The notes under the pieces are model-generated. The model did not search any database and was not told the origin of the DNA. It worked only from the letters and a program-made list of their open reading frames with translations. The translations under genes and the position numbers were made by a program. Positions 52,963-62,438 of a stretch of DNA of 64,000 nt are shown here, piece by piece. Position 1 is the first letter of the stretch, and every line of letters begins with the position of its first letter. The stretch lies in NCBI GenBank assembly GCA_009841255.1, contig VXMD01000033.1, positions 1-64,000 of the forward strand. Reading direction: 5' to 3'. The DNA is from Candidatus Poribacteria bacterium. Its GTDB lineage: Bacteria; Poribacteria; WGA-4E; WGA-3G.

Positions 52963-54090
52963 ATGACTGTCATGCATTCTAAGGGAGAGACTCCCGACAC
53001 AGCAGATGCACCGAATTGTACGACAGAACTGAGCCTTGAGGACGTTAAACAGGAATTATATAGCCGTCACCATCCGAGTTTAACGTTTCTCGACATAGAA
53101 GCCCATGCGAAGACGATTCACAAGATACGGACGCTGAAACAGAAACATAATGTTGTGATGCTCGGTCACAACTACATGGAACCACTGGTTTTTGGACTTT
53201 CTGAAAAAGAGGAGCAAGGCGATTCACTCGGTTTGAGCATGTACGCCGCAAAAACAGAAGCCCCCTATCTAATATTTAACGGTGTACCCTTCATGGCGGA
53301 AACAGCGAAGATCTTAAATCCGAGCAAAACGGTGCTGGTTGCAGATAAAACAGCAGGATGTTCGCTCGCCGATAACTTCGGTGCCGAAGATGTCAAAAAA
53401 CTGAAAGCGCTTTATCCGGGCGCACCAGTGATGATTTACGTTAATAGTTACGCCGATGCAAAAGCAGAATCGGATATCTGCTGTACGTCGGCGAATGCAG
53501 CACATATCGCGAAAACGATGCCAGGGGATACCGTGATTTTCGTGCCCGATATTTTCTTTGCGCAGAATTTGGAGGAAGAATTGAAGGGCGAAAAAAATGT
53601 CGTCTATCCCGGCAAAGACAACACAGCGCGCGGCGCAGTCTGTGAAGTTCATGAAAGATTCACACTTGATGACCTCCTCGGAATCCGTGAATCGTTTGAA
53701 ATCCCGAAAGGACATCCTCGTCGCAAACTATACGCGCATTGGGAATGTCGTCCAAATGTTTTACAGGAATCAGATTTCTACGGTAGTACCAGTCAGATCA
53801 TGAAGGATATAGGGGAACGTGTTGCAGCGAACCAACTTGAGCGCGCTTTTGTTGCTTCGGAGTGTGAATTAACCTCAAATCTGGCACAGGAGTTTCCAGC
53901 AGTTCAGTTCTGGACAGCTTGCTCGGTCCGATGCTCACATATGGCACAGGTGAGCTTGGGTAAAATAGCAAACATTCTGGAGGCGATTGATCAGAATGCG
54001 GATCTCGGTGAATACGAAGTTACATTGAGTCCTCAAATTATTGATAAAGCGCGCACGCCGATCGAGCGCATGCTTGAAGCGAGTTTATAA
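52963..54090 (+). CDS. nadA: Quinolinate synthase NadA
   Basis: 375 aa from ATG 52963 (GGAGTGTGTAAAAAA upstream; an in-frame GTG at 52951 also exists). Makes quinolinate from iminoaspartate and DHAP for NAD synthesis; contains a 4Fe-4S cluster. The three cluster Cys lie in AGCSLADNFG, HWECRPNV and TACSVRCSHM. VVMLGHNYMEP and the TACSVR signature are characteristic. It carries an N-terminal extension of about 50 residues. nadB and nadC are not next to it, so it is a lone nad gene. Confidence 0.95.
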   Translation: MTVMHSKGETPDTADAPNCTTELSLEDVKQELYSRHHPSLTFLDIEAHAKTIHKIRTLKQKHNVVMLGHNYMEPLVFGLSEKEEQGDSLGLSMYAAKTEAPYLIFNGVPFMAETAKILNPSKTVLVADKTAGCSLADNFGAEDVKKLKALYPGAPVMIYVNSYADAKAESDICCTSANAAHIAKTMPGDTVIFVPDIFFAQNLEEELKGEKNVVYPGKDNTARGAVCEVHERFTLDDLLGIRESFEIPKGHPRRKLYAHWECRPNVLQESDFYGSTSQIMKDIGERVAANQLERAFVASECELTSNLAQEFPAVQFWTACSVRCSHMAQVSLGKIANILEAIDQNADLGEYEVTLSPQIIDKARTPIERMLEASL

Positions 54091-54115
54091 TAGTTATCAG
54101 TTGTCAGTCTCCAGT
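54090..54115. repeat. Heptad-like CAGT repeat, copy 4
   Basis: AGTTATCAGTTGTCAGTCTC follows the nadA stop directly, then a CCAGTTACTG tail. Member of the family at 34060, 49395 and 52838. Confidence 0.6.
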
Positions 54116-54122
54116 TACTGTT

Positions 54123-54156
54123 AAATAGGGTTCTAATGTACATTAGAACCCTATTT
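54123..54156. terminator. 34-bp perfect palindrome, bidirectional terminator
   Basis: Two 17-nt arms, AAATAGGGTTCTAATGT and its complement, with no loop, followed by TATTT on the plus strand. It lies between convergent nadA and the PorV-like gene, so it probably ends both transcripts. Confidence 0.75.
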
Positions 54157-54218
54157 TATTTCACAACTTGAAAATATTTAGGCACCCATCCAATGAACGA
54201 AGTTCTCACTGATACCTA

Positions 54219-55223
54219 TTAGAAGCGCGTGATGAAAGAGACGCGATGTGCATTGCCGACATACGCGTCTGGCACGAAAGCGTAGTCGAATTGGAAGTCA
54301 ATGTTCGCCAACGCATCTTCACCGCTGCGGCGTACACCGATACCGAGTGCTAACCCATCGCTCGGATTCTCGTTCATCCCGATTCGGTATCCAACACGCG
54401 CAGCAATGCTCTCGTAAAACCACCGCTCTGCCCCGATATGAAAACTCGGATTTGCATCAATGAGCGGGAGGTTTGCATCTGCAACGAATGCCCACAACTC
54501 ACTTGGCGGTACTGTTTCCTCCGCTTCCGCCGCGGGTTGCTTCCACGTTCTATAAGCCAGCCCTGCACGGAGTGCCATCGGCAGATTTTCTCCACCGTCT
54601 AAGACCCCAGCATTCTGGACAGCAACCCCGATTCCGAGATGATTGTCAAGCAAACGTAGGATTACACCGACATCCGCTGCAACACCATAAGCATTCTGAA
54701 TGTCCAATTGTTGTGAAATCATCTTTGCTGTGCCCCCCACTGACATAGCCGTGCCAAGAGGGTAGGCAAGAGACAACCCTGTAGCGAAGCCTCCGACTGT
54801 CACCGTACTGTCTGGATCTTCTGTGGGTCCCTGTCGGCGTTCAATCTCAGTGAAACTTCCGAGGAAACTCGCTCCCCAAACGAGCCGATCTATCCGCTGT
54901 GCGTATCCAATGGTTTGATTGTTAATGTCCGCAAATGAAAAGTGTTGCATTGCGGTCAGTTCCTGATCATGGACGGCAGTTAACCCCGCTGGATTCCAAA
55001 AGATAGTGCTAACGTCATTCGCAAGTCCAGCGAAGGCACCCCCCATTCCAACGGGCCGACTCCCACCTTCAATTTTCAAGAAAGCGGCACCGGCTGTCCC
55101 CGCTCCATCGTGGATACTAATTGCGTGCGCGCTTGGGGTGACCGCGATTACTATAAGAAACACCATTGCGATTTTTTTAATTATGTTCCAAGGTGAGCAG
55201 TTTATTTTCATTTTTTTAACCAT
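54219..55223 (-). CDS. PorV/PorQ-like outer-membrane protein
   Basis: 334 aa from ATG 55223 (GGAG 4 nt upstream; ATG 55211 is an alternative). Signal peptide of about 34 residues. The mature start GTAGAAFLKIEGGSRPVGMG, then GGAFAGLANDVSTIFWNPAG, is the PorV/PorQ/UPF0164 signature. Beta strands run to the C-terminal Phe (HRVSFITRF). PorV acts as shuttle and attachment partner for type IX secretion cargo. The giant protein just upstream has a matching C-terminal domain, so the two may form a pair. Other T9SS genes are not in the window. Confidence 0.88.
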   Translation of the reverse strand: MVKKMKINCSPWNIIKKIAMVFLIVIAVTPSAHAISIHDGAGTAGAAFLKIEGGSRPVGMGGAFAGLANDVSTIFWNPAGLTAVHDQELTAMQHFSFADINNQTIGYAQRIDRLVWGASFLGSFTEIERRQGPTEDPDSTVTVGGFATGLSLAYPLGTAMSVGGTAKMISQQLDIQNAYGVAADVGVILRLLDNHLGIGVAVQNAGVLDGGENLPMALRAGLAYRTWKQPAAEAEETVPPSELWAFVADANLPLIDANPSFHIGAERWFYESIAARVGYRIGMNENPSDGLALGIGVRRSGEDALANIDFQFDYAFVPDAYVGNAHRVSFITRF

Positions 55224-55260
55224 GGTCTCCTCGTAGGGTGTCCATTTTAATGGTCTTCAG

Positions 55261-55285
55261 TTCGGATTTTCGGAGAAAATCCGAA
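55261..55285. repeat. Hairpin TTCGGATTTTC-GGA-GAAAATCCGAA
   Basis: An 11-bp perfect stem with 3-nt loop in the spacer between the giant gene and the PorV-like gene. Confidence 0.7.
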
Positions 55286-55287
55286 CC

Positions 55288-55341
55288 TTAACCATCTACT
55301 CGTCTCCGATACAACATCCAAAGGCACGAGTAGATGGTTAA
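55288..55341. repeat. 55-bp dispersed palindrome, copy B
   Basis: Arms 55288-55303 and 55326-55341 (16 bp), loop 22 nt. It begins just downstream of the stop of the giant gene (minus strand). Close relative of copy A at 50752-50806. Confidence 0.75.
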
Positions 55342-55343
55342 AA

Positions 55344-58300
55344 TTATTCCACGACCAGCACTTTGCCGACAACGTTCGCGCGATTTCCTGAGGCATTGAT
55401 GGCTTCCAGTCTGAAGACATAGAGTCCTCGTGCGACAGAGATGCCCGCTTGATTCTCTAAATTCCATTTCACCAATTGATCATTGCGCTGCCCTGATACA
55501 ACATCGGGATACGTTTGTGAAAGGACCATGTCACCACTCCAATCGTAGATACTCAGTGTGAGCTCAATCGTTTCTCCGCGTGGTACATTAACATCAAAGG
55601 AGAAAAAGGCAACATCCCGTTTTGAAAGTCGAAGTGGGTTTGGCCATCCAAAGGTCGTGCCCCGGAAGGTAAGAGACACAGACATCGTATACTCGCCAAT
55701 GTCGTAAACTTCGTAGTTCCCAGCATTGTCAGTGACCCGGACATCTAAATCGTATTCACCGGAACGTGTTGGCAGGAAGTCAATGGACCAAACACTCCAC
55801 GGTTCCTGTTCTGCATCGCTATCATCAACAGCGGCAACAGGATCTATGGGTTGTTTATCAGGTCCAGTACCGACGATCTCAACGAGCCAGACACCGGACG
55901 CTGGGACCGAAATTTCGTCTTGACCGATCCGCTGCGTGCCACTTGGGTCGGAGGCTGTGCCTTCTAATGGCAGTGCCTTATCGGTGAGTTCCGTCTCACC
56001 GCCATCACTCGTTATTTCAGCAATAGGCACGGTAGTTTCATACAAAAATTCGGTAGTCAGTGAATCACTCGGTGCGAACCCGAGGAGTTCGGAGTCATTC
56101 CCGATACTCATAACCGTGACTTTATAAACGCCTTGGATCGCAAGTCCATCGGATTTGAAAATGATCGTGTCCACGCCGTTTTGCTGTGTATTCCCAGAAA
56201 CTTCGGATCCATCGGGACTTCTCACAATAATCCGCGATTGCGCCAAGTTGACCCCTAAGCCTGTGTCAAAGATATTTGCTTGTATGACAACCCCACCAGT
56301 TGACGAAACTGCCGTCGGATAATTTATCGCATTGATGTCAACAAGGAGTGGTGCGTCATTGATGAGTAAGGTGGTTGAATCAATCATCGGCGGACTGGTA
56401 TCGTAGATGAAGACCCTTTCATAAGGTTTATCGTCGTTCCCTGCTCGGTCTTTCGGGTTAAGGGTAATTTGATATTCACCATCGGCGGAACCGTTGTCTG
56501 CGAGTGGCACCGTAAGCCGGAAAGTGAGGATACTGTCTCCATCGTCAGATATTCGTCCCGAAATTTTGGTCGGATTCGGTGAGAGACGTTCAAAGGTTAA
56601 CCATTTCTCGTCAACGTTTTTCCAATCGATTCCGGACGTTTCATCGGTCAGATTGACGTGAATCTCCGTCAGAGAATTGTTAACCCCAGGTTGTGTAACG
56701 ATGAAGTTAACCGCTTCATCCGTCTCAATTTCGGGTGACTGCGTGTCGTAGATGAAGGTCAATCGTTGAATTTCACCACTTCGTCCGGAAGCACTGATTG
56801 GCGTAAATTCAATGGTATAGACTCCATCTTCGGATCCATCGGTAGCGAGTGGCCGGACGAGGTTATAGATTAACCGGTCAGTTCTCCGCTCCAGTTGTCC
56901 GGCGACGACCTGAGTGGCAGGACTTGAATTGAGTAAACGAAGTGTTGACAAGTGATTTTCGTCGTCCGTTTCGAGGGTTACCTCTATCCGTTCAAGTGCC
57001 TCATTCGCAAAAGCTTCTTCTACTGGTGCTGTAATAGGCTCTGTCGAAACGATGGTAGGCAACCGCCTTGACAAGAGGAAACTCCGCTCAAAAATGACAG
57101 CGTCTCCGTTGCCTGCCCGGTCAATGGCTCGCACACGGACGATATAACGACCATCCTCAACAAGTTGGTTTGTCGTGAGGGTTAACTCGGTTTCTCCGTC
57201 ACTAACGAGTTCACCGGCTATCTGCGCGCCAGTGGGGTCAACCAACATCACCGTCGTTACTGTCCAGTCAATACCACTACCGCCCTCATCATTGAGAGTC
57301 ACCTGTATTTGCGTGACATCCTCTGTAAGTAAGGCACCATCAGCTGGCACAGTACTGCTCAGTGTAGGTGCTTGGGTATCATAGACAATCAGGTGTTCGA
57401 CTGTGTACGGATTTCCTGCCTTGTCTATTAACTCAATAAAAATAGTGTACTCCCCATCCATACTACCGTCGAGCGGTAAGGGCTGGTCCAATGTCAGAAA
57501 GAGTTGGTTTTCAGTATCGTTAGTGAGTTGCGCTGGGACCAAACCACCGCTTGCATCGCGAAGGGTGACCTCCTGCTCAGACAGTTCGAGGTCTGCAGGA
57601 CCGATATCAGCGACAGTGAAGTTAAACTGCGCTAAACTCTGGCTGGTATAGGAAACGGGTTGACTCAAGTCTATCGGATCAGCCGCTATAATCTCTGGTT
57701 CCTGTGTGTCATAAATAAACTCGCGATACACTGTATTTCCCTGCCGTCCCGCTTTATCAACAGGTATAACGTACACGCTATATCTTCCATCGGTGGTCCC
57801 ATCAGATGTAAGGGTTATCGGCTCCCAAACGATGAGGTCTGTTCCATTGGAACCCGTTGCTCCGGCAACAATTGTGGTTCCATCAGCCTCTACCACTGTG
57901 ATGTCCGATCCGTCATTCCCAAAGGATAGGCCGGTCTCCGTTGGATCCAGCAGAAGGGCTCCGATGACCATATTGCTTGCGTTGACGTAAGTAACATCGC
58001 TCCCCGCCTCTGTCTCTATTCCGCCGATAACAACAGAACTGACACGCGGTAAGGGTATATCCAAAAGGAACCTATAATCAACCGCACCTGCTGCAGCATT
58101 ACCTGCCACATCTTGCGGCGTGACAGACAGAACATACGAACCGATGTGTTCCAAATCTAAGAAACTGACGGTAATCTCAGAAACACCATCATCTTCCATT
58201 GTGAGCGGGATTGAGGGGGGCGTAGATTCAGCCGCCGAACCAGATACCTCGGGTCCCACCAACGTAATTTGCGTATTGGCAAAATTAATCCGCGTCGCCT

Positions 58301-61300
58301 CTTCAAACCGAACGGTGATACTGTTTACAGGTTCCAAGATATCAGTCGTCCGATTCGGAATAAGCTCGATCGGTGGATCGGTATTAACCGTGACCGAGTC
58401 TACCTGAGGTGCCTTAGAATCATAAACCACGGTATATTCTGAATCCGAACGATTCCCTGCTTTGTCGACCAGCGATATTTTTGCTGTATACTCACCATCA
58501 ACACTTCCGTCTCGAGGGAACGAGGCAGGAAGTGCCAAAAAGAGTTGATTCGTCAACTCGTCCCGCGTCACAGCGACCGGAACATTAGCACCAGCAGCAT
58601 TCAGCACTTCAAGGGTTTGTTTTTCAAGATACAGCCCCGCGGGACCTACATCTTCAATAGTAAACGCAAATTGGAATTGTCTTAAGGCGTTCCCGATATA
58701 AGTAACAGGTTGTTGGTTGAATATCAACGGGGTGGGTGCGGTGATGCGAGGTTCTTCTGTGTCGTAAACGAATTTACGATAGATGATACCCGCCTCGTTG
58801 CCCACCTGATCTCGCGGTGTAATTGAGAGAACGTATTCACCATCCTGAGTCAAGGCTTCGGAACTGACCGTCAAAACAGTTTGCCCATCATTAACCGTGG
58901 TGATAGGGAGACTGGTCCCATCTTGTCCTGTCAGCGATATAAGCGTTGCTTCAAAATCAACATCATTTGATGTTTCATCAAATACAACAGTCACCTGAAC
59001 CGTAGGTTCAGCAATATATACGGTGCGTTCCTCAATAAGTGGCGTTCCGGATCCGGCTATCACTTCAACGCTTTCAACCGTGGGAAATAGGGTATCTAAA
59101 ACGAGTGGGAATTCTCGTGTGAAGCGTTGTCCCGTAAAATCCACAAACGTCGCCGCTATAATGTACTCACCATCTGCGCTTCCATCACGCGGAACAGTGG
59201 AAAGACTGGTCCAGGTTAACTGGTTGCTTGCCTCGTCGTGTTTAAGTTCTTCTTGTGGAATCAGAACATCTTGAGGGTTCTTGAGGGTCACCATTGATGC
59301 ATCAAAATCTATACCTGCACCCACATAATCTATTAGCTCAACAACAATCGTCGGTAAACCGTTGACTCTGGTGGTTTCAGGCATCACTAACCGGACTTCA
59401 GGTTCATGCTTCTGGCTGACAAGGTAAAACTCCCGCACAACAGTAGCACCCGTATTGCCCGCACGGTCAGTTGGGGTGACTTGAATTGTGTAGGTCCCAT
59501 CGTCTGAACCATCTAATGCAATCGGTTCCGCGAGGGTCAGTGTAACTGTATCTGTGCCATTACTCGTGATATCTACAGGCACCTCTACATCCCCGCGAGC
59601 GAGCTGGAAAGTACTTTGAAGGAAATCAATGCCACTCGTTAGTTCACTGAGTTTCACCTGAACCTGTGATAACTCTGAGACGGTCTCATTCGCTGCCGGG
59701 ACTGTCGAAACGAGGGCGGGAATTTGGGTGTCTAAAACGATCGGAAATTCTTGGGTGAAGCGTCGTTCTGTAAAGTCTACAAAAGTTGCTGTTACACTGT
59801 ACTCACCATCCGCACTGCCATCACGGGCGACAGGGGCTGTAGCCGTCCACGTTAAGGAATCGGGGTTGGAAACCCCTCCTACATTGTGTTCGAGCTCCTC
59901 TTGTGGCATCAGCGTACCTTGGGAATTTTTAACAGTCACCGTTGACGCATCGAAATCAATACCCGCACCCACATAATCTATCAGTTCAACACCAACCGTC
60001 ATCAAATTATTGATTCTTGCTGTTTCAGACGTCGTCAATTGGATTCCGTTGAGCATTGCCAATCGGATTTCGGGTTCATGCTTTTGGCTGACAAGGTAAA
60101 ATTCTCGCACAATAGGAACACCCGTGTTGCGTGCTCGGTCAGTCGGAGTGACTTGAATTACGTAAGTGCCATCATCTGAACCGTTTAAAGCAATCGGTTT
60201 CGTGAGTGTCAGCGTAGCGGTATCTATGCCGTCACTTGTAACGTTCACAGGCACCTCTGTGCCATCGCGAGTCAATTGGAAGTCACTCTGAACGAAATCG
60301 ATGCCGCTGGTTACCTCATCGAGCTTCACCTGAACCTGTGATAACTCCGAGATGGTCTCATTGGAGGCTGGCGTTGTAGAAACGAGTGTAGGAACTTGCG
60401 TATCATAGATAAGTTGGTAAGTGTAAGACTTGGTATTGCCGGCGGTATCTGCTGCCTGAACATCGAGTGTATAGGTGCCGTCCTGGCTTCCATCCCGGCT
60501 CACGATTGGTTCATTTAAGACGTAAGTTAGTATGTAAGTTTCTGTTCCATCAGCTTCATCTCTTACATCTGTCGATATGCGCCCTTCACGTATATTAACG
60601 CCATCCCCTGATTCCTTGGGCGTACCAAACACAATACTTGTAGATCGCCGCCTGCCGGTAAGGTCAACCCCTATCCCAGCATCTTTAAATTCGGCGACAA
60701 ATCCTCTGACGGGCAGATTATAATAAATGGTCTCGACACCAAGGTCAAACGTCCCTTCACCTTCTGCTGGGCTTAACGAAACGAGCCTCGGCGCGCGGTT
60801 GTCGTAAAAGAACTTCACCGAAACTGATGTAGCCGGGTTCCCCGCCTTGTCAATTGCTGTAACCTCAATAGTATATTCACCGTCCTCGGAATCGTCTCTG
60901 CCTAACAAGGGTGATAGGAGATTCCACCGAATTTTACCACCTTCAGCATCCGCCGTTTGTTCTCCCGGTATAACAGCCCCATCGGGTCCTTTAAGCTCGA
61001 TAACGGATTTAAAGAGATCTATACCGTCCTCAAGATTATCTGAGAGTACGGCTTCAACAAAATTGAGGCGTTGACTCACACCACCACCGGGAATGAGTCC
61101 CCCTCTGTTGGTAGAAACTCTTTCTACACTGGGGTTGACGTTATCAAAAGTAAATTCCCTCACGCTTTGGACCACATTTCCAGCGGCATCTAATAAGATG
61201 AGAATAAGGGTGTACTTTCCATTTTCATCAGGGGTGTCTAAGGGATTGACTAAAGTAAAGGTTAAGGTTCTGGCAGTCTCATTATAATTGAAATTTCCAC

Positions 61301-62024
61301 GCACTACAGCATTCCGTTCATTCCTCAAGTAAATGGTGTTCCGCCTATTGCCGAGCTCAGCCTCGCCCTCGCCTGCCCCGCCTGCACCTCTTACTGTAAT
61401 GGAACGGAGGGATGATGCGGTAATAAAACCGCCATCGGTAATCGGCAGATTTTCATTTTCTTCATTTGCATAGACATCAGAAACCTGCGGCACCCTCGAA
61501 TCCAAAGTTGCCTCTGCGTCCAAAACCTCATCTGTCTCAGGAACACCATCATCAACAGTAACGCGGGTCGTATAGGTGTCGTCTGGAAGTTTTGTGCCGT
61601 CAATGGTGCCGTCCCAAAAAAGTTCCACAGTCTCACCTGCCGACACAACCCCTTGCGCAATGACACCCTGACTGACGAATTTATCAGGGTTATTCCCACC
61701 CTGTGGAACCTTCTTCCCGACCTCAACGACATACGGATCCTCATCGTCACTATCGTCAACCGTAAAAATAATCCGCAACCTATCCACTTCCCCTCTGAAA
61801 ACGGTATCCCCGTTTGAATCAACCCTCAGACTTACGAGATCCGCCCAAAGGGTCGTAGGCATCGTTAAGATTACAAGAGAGACAAAAATCTGAAAAAAGA
61901 GAAAACTCACCAAACCGGATCGGATTGGGAATTGGGGAGGAGGATAATTTCCATTATCACATTGATCTCGACTTTTGCGTATCGGCTTGCAAATCACGCC
62001 GTACATATCTTTATTTTTTGACAC
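55344..62024 (-). CDS. Giant Ig/cadherin-like repeat protein with FlgD/T9SS-like C-terminus
   Basis: 2226 aa from GTG 62024 (GGGAG 6 nt upstream). The longer start at 62147 lacks a ribosome site. N-terminal hydrophobic segment at residues 40-57 (FLFFQIFVSLVILTMPTTLW) is a signal. About 18-20 repeats of about 100 aa follow, each with a DTQIP/DTQAP, DGS(A/D)DGEY and TPTDRAGNTG-like trio, typical of bacterial Ig-like domains. The last 90 residues (LSIYDWSGDMVLSQTY, VARGLYVFRLEA, VGKVLVVE) match the FlgD-Ig/T9SS type A sorting domain. It is probably a surface adhesin or structural filament exported with the PorV-like protein. Two adjacent about 680-bp segments are near copies. Confidence 0.88.
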   Translation of the reverse strand: MSKNKDMYGVICKPIRKSRDQCDNGNYPPPQFPIRSGLVSFLFFQIFVSLVILTMPTTLWADLVSLRVDSNGDTVFRGEVDRLRIIFTVDDSDDEDPYVVEVGKKVPQGGNNPDKFVSQGVIAQGVVSAGETVELFWDGTIDGTKLPDDTYTTRVTVDDGVPETDEVLDAEATLDSRVPQVSDVYANEENENLPITDGGFITASSLRSITVRGAGGAGEGEAELGNRRNTIYLRNERNAVVRGNFNYNETARTLTFTLVNPLDTPDENGKYTLILILLDAAGNVVQSVREFTFDNVNPSVERVSTNRGGLIPGGGVSQRLNFVEAVLSDNLEDGIDLFKSVIELKGPDGAVIPGEQTADAEGGKIRWNLLSPLLGRDDSEDGEYTIEVTAIDKAGNPATSVSVKFFYDNRAPRLVSLSPAEGEGTFDLGVETIYYNLPVRGFVAEFKDAGIGVDLTGRRRSTSIVFGTPKESGDGVNIREGRISTDVRDEADGTETYILTYVLNEPIVSRDGSQDGTYTLDVQAADTAGNTKSYTYQLIYDTQVPTLVSTTPASNETISELSQVQVKLDEVTSGIDFVQSDFQLTRDGTEVPVNVTSDGIDTATLTLTKPIALNGSDDGTYVIQVTPTDRARNTGVPIVREFYLVSQKHEPEIRLAMLNGIQLTTSETARINNLMTVGVELIDYVGAGIDFDASTVTVKNSQGTLMPQEELEHNVGGVSNPDSLTWTATAPVARDGSADGEYSVTATFVDFTERRFTQEFPIVLDTQIPALVSTVPAANETVSELSQVQVKLSELTSGIDFLQSTFQLARGDVEVPVDITSNGTDTVTLTLAEPIALDGSDDGTYTIQVTPTDRAGNTGATVVREFYLVSQKHEPEVRLVMPETTRVNGLPTIVVELIDYVGAGIDFDASMVTLKNPQDVLIPQEELKHDEASNQLTWTSLSTVPRDGSADGEYIIAATFVDFTGQRFTREFPLVLDTLFPTVESVEVIAGSGTPLIEERTVYIAEPTVQVTVVFDETSNDVDFEATLISLTGQDGTSLPITTVNDGQTVLTVSSEALTQDGEYVLSITPRDQVGNEAGIIYRKFVYDTEEPRITAPTPLIFNQQPVTYIGNALRQFQFAFTIEDVGPAGLYLEKQTLEVLNAAGANVPVAVTRDELTNQLFLALPASFPRDGSVDGEYTAKISLVDKAGNRSDSEYTVVYDSKAPQVDSVTVNTDPPIELIPNRTTDILEPVNSITVRFEEATRINFANTQITLVGPEVSGSAAESTPPSIPLTMEDDGVSEITVSFLDLEHIGSYVLSVTPQDVAGNAAAGAVDYRFLLDIPLPRVSSVVIGGIETEAGSDVTYVNASNMVIGALLLDPTETGLSFGNDGSDITVVEADGTTIVAGATGSNGTDLIVWEPITLTSDGTTDGRYSVYVIPVDKAGRQGNTVYREFIYDTQEPEIIAADPIDLSQPVSYTSQSLAQFNFTVADIGPADLELSEQEVTLRDASGGLVPAQLTNDTENQLFLTLDQPLPLDGSMDGEYTIFIELIDKAGNPYTVEHLIVYDTQAPTLSSTVPADGALLTEDVTQIQVTLNDEGGSGIDWTVTTVMLVDPTGAQIAGELVSDGETELTLTTNQLVEDGRYIVRVRAIDRAGNGDAVIFERSFLLSRRLPTIVSTEPITAPVEEAFANEALERIEVTLETDDENHLSTLRLLNSSPATQVVAGQLERRTDRLIYNLVRPLATDGSEDGVYTIEFTPISASGRSGEIQRLTFIYDTQSPEIETDEAVNFIVTQPGVNNSLTEIHVNLTDETSGIDWKNVDEKWLTFERLSPNPTKISGRISDDGDSILTFRLTVPLADNGSADGEYQITLNPKDRAGNDDKPYERVFIYDTSPPMIDSTTLLINDAPLLVDINAINYPTAVSSTGGVVIQANIFDTGLGVNLAQSRIIVRSPDGSEVSGNTQQNGVDTIIFKSDGLAIQGVYKVTVMSIGNDSELLGFAPSDSLTTEFLYETTVPIAEITSDGGETELTDKALPLEGTASDPSGTQRIGQDEISVPASGVWLVEIVGTGPDKQPIDPVAAVDDSDAEQEPWSVWSIDFLPTRSGEYDLDVRVTDNAGNYEVYDIGEYTMSVSLTFRGTTFGWPNPLRLSKRDVAFFSFDVNVPRGETIELTLSIYDWSGDMVLSQTYPDVVSGQRNDQLVKWNLENQAGISVARGLYVFRLEAINASGNRANVVGKVLVVE
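59060..60420 (-). repeat. Tandem duplication of about 680 bp inside the giant gene
   Basis: Two adjacent segments, about 59060-59740 and 59740-60420, encode near-identical stretches, including YLVSQKHEPE and ELIDYVGAGIDFDAS in each. A recent internal duplication. Coordinates are approximate because I aligned by eye. Confidence 0.7.
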
Positions 62025-62438
62025 TCGTTTCTCCCTGCTTGTCGCGAGTCCGAAGATAATTAAGTTTCGGTGATTCGCGTTAATGCACAAGTTTTCCGGA
62101 CAGGTTCCGTGCCGTGCTGTAGTGCCGCACTTCCATTTTTCAAACAACGGAATAAATAAGAGACAGTCGGCAACCGTGTTTTACACACGCAACATCGCAC
62201 AGAACAAATCTCTAACGTTGTGAGGAGTGTGTTGACAACTTATTTGTATCTATTGACCGCTTCTGATTATTTGATTTCACGTTCTTGGGGAACAGTTGTG
62301 TTAAGAATCCCCTTTATTTTAATTAGACGCAGAAATTCTAATTAGGTTGATAAAATTATAGAGACTCCAGCGGAATGAAACACTGCTACAATGCGCGGTT
62401 AACCGTAAATCGCGCATTGTAACGTGTAGACATAAAGT
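62025..62438. other. Intergenic region, 414 bp, no gene
   Basis: Spacer between the Gfo/Idh/MocA gene and the giant gene, both minus. Holds an imperfect hairpin at 62043-62079 in the giant gene's 5' leader (CGCGA/CCGAA arms) and an 11-bp inverted repeat at 62387-62421. I could not find a convincing sigma70 promoter for the giant gene. No coding frame is supported. Confidence 0.6.
62387..62421 (-). terminator. Inverted repeat after the Gfo/Idh/MocA gene
   Basis: TACAATGCGCG (62387-62397) and CGCGCATTGTA (62411-62421), perfect 11 bp, loop 13 nt, 18 nt downstream of the minus-strand stop. Lacks a T-run, so it is either a weak terminator or a dispersed repeat. Confidence 0.5.

Noticed and set aside
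61391-61822. 143-aa minus-strand frame inside the giant gene
   Set aside because: Alternative frame of the repeat gene, no domain character.
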